Origin: an uncultured Lachnospiraceae bacterium
GTDB lineage: Bacteria > Bacillota > Clostridia > Lachnospirales > Lachnospiraceae
Direction: 5' to 3'
Length of the DNA stretch: 64,000 bases
NCBI GenBank assembly: GCA_947567595.1
Contig: CANOMQ010000001.1
Span: forward strand, 141,613 to 205,612
Positions within the stretch are counted from its first letter, which is position 1. Each line of letters opens with the position of its first letter. Shown piece by piece: positions 59,831 to 64,000 of the stretch. Under the pieces are notes generated by a model that saw only the letters and a program-made list of their open reading frames with translations, was not told the DNA's origin and searched no databases. The position numbers and the translations under genes are program-made.

Positions 59831-61915
59831 ATGTTTGGTAAAATCAAGGGCATTTTACAGCAGAAACTTTATAAAAAGTGCAAGGCGGCGTACGACGACG
59901 CGCTGCGCTATCAGACAGATCCGTATCTTTTGTGGATTAAGGAGAACGAGGCGGCAAAGGACAAGGGGCGGGAGGAGGCAGGCTCTTCTCTTGGTGTTGT
60001 TTTGATGGAGCACTGCGGAAGGGATTTTTCGATTGCGGCGCTTGGCGAGACGTTTTTGCTTTTTGTGTCCGAAAACGGGAGGCTTGCGGACAATGCCTTT
60101 ACGGAGATTTCGCGCTATTTTGACACCCATCAGGACGTGAATGTGGTGTATGCGGACGAGGACGTATGGCAGCTTTGCGACAGCGACAATGCCAAGGAAG
60201 CAGACAACGGGGACGCGCACCGCATTTTTCCGTGGACAAAGCCGATGTGGTCGCCGGACACGCTGTTTTCCTTTTTTTACTTTGGCAGTATTTTTGCCGT
60301 AAGACGGGCGGCGCTTGCGGACTTGGAATGGCTTGGGGACGAGGATTACCAGAGAAACATTTATGATTTTGCGCTAAAGGCGACGGAGGACGGCAGGCGT
60401 GTGGGGCATATCGAGAAGGTGCTGTTCCACGCGTACCGAAAGGGAGAGAGCCGCGCGGCAATAGAGCGGGAGCTTATGCATACGGTGGACTTGATTGGTG
60501 CGGGCAGCCGCTATGACGATATTCGGCTGGCGGCGATGGCGCGGCGTGGGCTGAATGGTATCATGGCTGTGGACGAAAGGACAGGGCTTTCCTATCCGGT
60601 CTATGCGCTTGACAAGGAGCCGCTTGTCAGTATCGTTATCCCGTCAAAGGACAACGAGGAAGTGCTAAAGCAGTGTATCCGTTCGATTTATGCGCATACG
60701 GCGTACAGGCAGTTTGAGATTATCGTGGTGGATAACGGCAGCACGGCGCGGGTGCGTATGGGGCTTGAGAACTTCCGGCAGGAGTGCCCGTTTACGTATC
60801 TTTATCTGCCGATGGCGTTTAACTTTTCAAAAATGTGCAATATCGGCGTTGAAAAGGCAAAGGGGGAGTATGTCCTTTTGCTCAATGACGATATGGAGGC
60901 GGTGGAGGATAGCTGGCTTTCTCGCATGGCGGGGCAGGCGTCCTTAAAGCATGTCGGCGCGGTGGGGGCGAAGCTGTTGTATCCAAATTCCACGCTTATT
61001 CAGCACGCGGGCATTACGAATACGGTGTCGGGACCGGGGCATAAGCTCAAAAAGCTTGACGATACGGTTTCCTATTATTATGGGCGAAACCGCTTTATCT
61101 ATGACATGCTTGGCGTGACGGCGGCGTGCCTGATGATACGCAGGGAGTGTTATATGGCGCTTGGCGGTCTGTATGAGGGGCTTGCGGTGGCGTACAATGA
61201 TGTGGATTTTTGTTTCCGGCTCTGCGAGAAGGGGCTTTACAATGTGCAGCGCAACGATGTCGTGCTTTATCACCATGAGTCATTAAGCCGTGGGGACGAT
61301 ATGCAGGACGAGCAGAAATTAAAGCGTCTGATGGCAGAGAAGAATGTGCTTTATCAGCGTCACAGGCGGTTTTACAGGCAGGACCCGTTTATCGGGACGC
61401 TGATGAACGACGGCGAGCCGGCGTATGGCTGCCGCTGGCTGGAGGGGTATGAGCTTGTCAATCTCTCGGACTGCGACGATATGCTGCAGGAGGGGAAGCG
61501 CCTGCCCGATTTTCGCACCATGAACAACGCGATTATGGTCGTGGTGGAGGACTGCGGGAAGGAGCTTTTTGTGAAAGCCGTGACAAAGAACGGCGCGCGC
61601 AGGAAAGCCTATTATCTGATTAAGGGCTGGGCGTACGTGCCGGGTGCAGATAACGCGCGTTATACGTTTAAAATACTGCTGAAAAACGGCGAGGGACGCG
61701 TTTGGGAGCTTCCGGTGCAGAAGCGCTACCGCAAGGACGTGGCGGCGATTTTGCCGGACGAGGTCAATGTGGAGCTTACGGGCTTTTGCAACTGGATTTT
61801 TGAGGGCATGCTTCCGGCGGGGACGTACCGGCTGTGGATGACCGCAAAGGACGGGTGTTCGAGACAGCGGCTGTACCGGGATATGGAGCGGGAGCTGGTG
61901 ATTGAAGAGGAATAG
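59831..61915 (+). CDS. large GT2 family glycosyltransferase
   Basis: A 694-residue protein. Residues about 65-230 look like a degenerate GT2-like half (VNVVYADEDVWQL with a DED motif). Residues 255-480 are a full GT2 domain: VSIVIPSKDNEEVLKQCI, IIVVDNGSTARVR, LLLNDDMEAVEDSW (DDM as the DxD-like motif), VGAKLLYPNSTLIQHAGI and AYNDVDFCFRLCEKG. The final 170 residues are a beta-rich tail. It resembles the O-antigen/rhamnan GT2 enzymes that extend a chain in the cytoplasm. It starts 10 bases after the WbdD-like gene and is paralogous to the next gene. Confidence 0.9.
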   Translation: MFGKIKGILQQKLYKKCKAAYDDALRYQTDPYLLWIKENEAAKDKGREEAGSSLGVVLMEHCGRDFSIAALGETFLLFVSENGRLADNAFTEISRYFDTHQDVNVVYADEDVWQLCDSDNAKEADNGDAHRIFPWTKPMWSPDTLFSFFYFGSIFAVRRAALADLEWLGDEDYQRNIYDFALKATEDGRRVGHIEKVLFHAYRKGESRAAIERELMHTVDLIGAGSRYDDIRLAAMARRGLNGIMAVDERTGLSYPVYALDKEPLVSIVIPSKDNEEVLKQCIRSIYAHTAYRQFEIIVVDNGSTARVRMGLENFRQECPFTYLYLPMAFNFSKMCNIGVEKAKGEYVLLLNDDMEAVEDSWLSRMAGQASLKHVGAVGAKLLYPNSTLIQHAGITNTVSGPGHKLKKLDDTVSYYYGRNRFIYDMLGVTAACLMIRRECYMALGGLYEGLAVAYNDVDFCFRLCEKGLYNVQRNDVVLYHHESLSRGDDMQDEQKLKRLMAEKNVLYQRHRRFYRQDPFIGTLMNDGEPAYGCRWLEGYELVNLSDCDDMLQEGKRLPDFRTMNNAIMVVVEDCGKELFVKAVTKNGARRKAYYLIKGWAYVPGADNARYTFKILLKNGEGRVWELPVQKRYRKDVAAILPDEVNVELTGFCNWIFEGMLPAGTYRLWMTAKDGCSRQRLYRDMERELVIEEE

Positions 61916-61918
61916 CAG

Positions 61919-63997
61919 ATGGACTATCAAAAAGAACTTTTCGCCCAACATACGCCGTACCTGCAATGGCTTAGGGAGCGGGAGCCTGTAACGGGCGGCG
62001 ACGGAACGGATACGGGGAAACCGATTGACGTGTTTCCCTTTTCTTCGTGTGAGGACAGTGTAAAGGACATTTTGGGCGGCAGTGCGGACAGGGAGCGGAT
62101 TTATCTGTTTGTGAATGCGGACGGCGTGCTGCGCGAGGGGGCTTGTGCGCGGATTGCACAGGCGTTTTCGGTGCATGGGGACGCGGCGGTCGTGTATGCG
62201 GACGAGGATTATTTCGGGACGCTTGCGGAATTGTATCAGATAGAAGAACGAATGTTTGATAAAGAGGTGCTGGAAGCGTTTCGGGAGCCTTCCAATGGTC
62301 TGTTTCGGGGAGACGCATGGTTTAAGCCTGATTTTTCACCGGATACACTGAACACGTTTTTTTATATCGGAAACATTTTTGCCATAGATGGACGCTATCT
62401 TAAGGAAATAACGGACGCATATGGTATGGAACTGCCGCTTTGCGCGCTTGTGCGGGAGCTTTCGCGCAGAGCAGTTGCACAGGACGGGGATTTTTGCGCA
62501 GGACATTTGCACGGTTCAGGGGTGTTTGTGCATATTCCTGAGGTGCTTTATACGAACAACAGGCTTTCCGCGAAGGAGGAGCTGGGCGGCTTTGTGCAGG
62601 ACAGGATTGAAAACGGTGAAGCACAGCGTATCGGCGGTAAGACGGCGAAGCTTGGGAAGTTGTCTGTCATTATCCCGTCTAAGGATAACTTTGAATTGCT
62701 TCGGCGGTGTGTCGAAAGCTTTGTCGCGTGTGCAAAAGAGGTTGATTATGAGCTGATTGTCGTGGATAACGGCAGTACGGACGAAAACCGCGCGCGGACT
62801 GCATCTTTTTTGACGGCGTATCATGCGCAGTATCTATATGAGAAAATGGAGTTTCATTTTTCCAAAATGTGCAATCTCGGTGCAAGGGCGTCAACCGGCG
62901 CGTTTTTGCTGTTTTTGAACGACGACATCGAGGTCGGGGAGGCGCAGCAGGACGGGCGGTGGCTGCATCAAATGATGTGCTACGCCGCAATGGCGCATGT
63001 AGGTGCAGTCGGGATTAAGCTGCATTATCCGAATGGTAATTTGATACAGCACGCGGGCATTACCAATATGGGAATTGGCCCGGCGCACAAGCTTGGCGGT
63101 ATGCCCGACGAGGGGAACCTTTATCATGGGCACAACCTTGTAGATTGCGACATGCTTGCGGTGACGGCGGCGTGTCTGATGGTTTCACGCGAGAAGTTTG
63201 AACAGGCAGGTCTTTTCGACGAGGGCTTTGCGGTGGCGTATAATGACGTGGAGCTTTGCTTCCGGCTTTATCAGATGGGATTGTACAATGTGCAGGTAAA
63301 CAGTGCCTTTTTAATCCATCACGAGTCGGTCAGCCGCGGGGCGGACACTGCGCCCGAAAAGCAGGAGCGGCTGTTGCGGGAAAAGCGGAAATTGTACGAA
63401 AAACACGCATGGGCAATGACAAAAACAGGCGGTTTTGACCCGTTTTACAGCCCGAATCTTGTGCAGTGGGAAAAGGACGCGGCATATCATGTGAATTACC
63501 AGTATCCGTGCGACGCAGTGGTAGAATTAGAGCCGCTTACAGGCGAGGCGTATCAAGGTTTTTTGACATGCCTTCGGCGGGAGGAAAGGCGGCTGAAAAT
63601 AAAACAAACAAATGTTTGCATTGCAAAGTTTTATAATAAGCTGACGGGGGCGGACTGTCATATGTACAATCTTGACAGTATCGCGCAGGAGAACGGCATT
63701 GTGACGGTTACGGGCTGGCATGTTTTGCGCAGACAGGACAATGCAGGGCTTGTGAAAATGCTTTGCATTTATGACCAAAACAGCGCATATGGGGCTTCAT
63801 TATCGCCAAAGCTGCGCCGTGATGTGGAGGCTTTATTTGCGGACGGGGCGGACTGTACGAAAAACACGGCGCTTTCGGGAATTTGCCTGAAATTTGACGC
63901 GCGTCTGCTGCCAAGCGGGCATTATCATATCGGTATTGTCGTGGGGCAGGGGCGTAAAAAACGGCTTGTGTGCCTTGACGGGAAGCTGATATTATAG
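61919..63997 (+). CDS. large GT2 family glycosyltransferase (tandem paralogue)
   Basis: A 692-residue protein with the same layout as its neighbour: an N-terminal half containing AAVVYADEDYFGTL, a GT2 domain (LSVIIPSKDNFELLRRCV, LIVVDNGSTDENRAR, LLFLNDDIEVGEAQ, VGIKLHYPNGNLIQHAGI, AYNDVELCFRLYQMG) and a beta-rich C-terminal tail. It begins 3 bases after the previous stop, with GAGGAA ahead. The gene is complete: it stops three bases before the window end. The pair probably adds two linkages of one repeat unit; rhamnose is the likely sugar given rmlABC nearby, but this is inference. Confidence 0.9.
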   Translation: MDYQKELFAQHTPYLQWLREREPVTGGDGTDTGKPIDVFPFSSCEDSVKDILGGSADRERIYLFVNADGVLREGACARIAQAFSVHGDAAVVYADEDYFGTLAELYQIEERMFDKEVLEAFREPSNGLFRGDAWFKPDFSPDTLNTFFYIGNIFAIDGRYLKEITDAYGMELPLCALVRELSRRAVAQDGDFCAGHLHGSGVFVHIPEVLYTNNRLSAKEELGGFVQDRIENGEAQRIGGKTAKLGKLSVIIPSKDNFELLRRCVESFVACAKEVDYELIVVDNGSTDENRARTASFLTAYHAQYLYEKMEFHFSKMCNLGARASTGAFLLFLNDDIEVGEAQQDGRWLHQMMCYAAMAHVGAVGIKLHYPNGNLIQHAGITNMGIGPAHKLGGMPDEGNLYHGHNLVDCDMLAVTAACLMVSREKFEQAGLFDEGFAVAYNDVELCFRLYQMGLYNVQVNSAFLIHHESVSRGADTAPEKQERLLREKRKLYEKHAWAMTKTGGFDPFYSPNLVQWEKDAAYHVNYQYPCDAVVELEPLTGEAYQGFLTCLRREERRLKIKQTNVCIAKFYNKLTGADCHMYNLDSIAQENGIVTVTGWHVLRRQDNAGLVKMLCIYDQNSAYGASLSPKLRRDVEALFADGADCTKNTALSGICLKFDARLLPSGHYHIGIVVGQGRKKRLVCLDGKLIL

Positions 63998-64000
63998 GCA

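Noticed and set aside
1-64000. Insertion sequences, transposases, integrases or phage genes that would explain the mosaic
   Set aside because: None were recognised; the composition change is not bordered by any visible mobile-element gene or long terminal repeat.

Overview
The window is one very large cell-surface glycan locus, most likely from a Gram-positive anaerobe of the Clostridia (Lachnospiraceae-like; this placement is inference). The signs are strong AGGAGG ribosome sites, a lipoprotein with a lipobox, GH25 lysozymes carrying SpaA-like and bacterial Ig-like domains, a DltB/DltD-like acylation pair, and DUF6020/DUF6311/DUF6077-type membrane proteins. No tRNA, rRNA, insertion sequence, phage gene or CRISPR array was seen.

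Layout. 1-21.1 kb (+): a long AT-rich run of surface-glycan genes. It holds two alkaline-phosphatase-superfamily (LtaS/OpgB-like) transferases, five multi-spanning GT-C-type glycosyltransferases, two GT4 enzymes, a polysaccharide deacetylase, a Wzx-like flippase, two ATP-grasp ligases, a GtrB/GtrII-like pair and an acyltransferase-3. 21.2-27.9 kb (+): a 2-aminoethylphosphonate (AEP) module: a PEP mutase fused to a cytidylyltransferase, a LicC-like nucleotidyltransferase, a YidC-like domain fused to a TagF-like phosphotransferase domain, a small membrane protein, an AEP transaminase and phosphonopyruvate decarboxylase. It ends at a bidirectional terminator. 28.0-31.5 kb (-): MBOAT acyltransferase, SGNH partner and signal peptidase I. 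31.5-32.0 kb: a 499-bp divergent intergenic region where base composition shifts from AT-rich to GC-richer.

32.0-47.8 kb (+): DUF6020 and DUF6311 membrane proteins, a GT4 enzyme, a second GtrII/GtrB pair, an epimerase-like SDR, the membrane phosphoglycosyl transferase that probably starts the glycan, a GT26 enzyme, a YdjC-like deacetylase, an SGNH lipoprotein, a PAP2 phosphatase, a two-gene GT-C-like protein and an ArnE/ArnF-like small transporter pair. 47.9-54.9 kb: two type-II membrane GH25 lysozymes, the second inside the rmlB-rmlA-rmlC dTDP-rhamnose genes. 55.5-64 kb: a Wzm/Wzt ABC exporter, a methyltransferase-kinase-like fusion resembling the WbdD chain terminator, and two large tandem GT2 enzymes.

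Working model (inference): a rhamnose-containing backbone is started by the phosphoglycosyl transferase, extended in the cytoplasm, capped by the WbdD-like protein and exported by the ABC transporter, or by the separate Wzx-like flippase. Outside the membrane it is decorated by many GT-C enzymes using lipid-linked sugars, by acyl and phosphoglycerol-type groups, and probably by a CMP-activated aminoethylphosphonate. The YidC-TagF-like fusion in the phosphonate operon is the most unusual single element.
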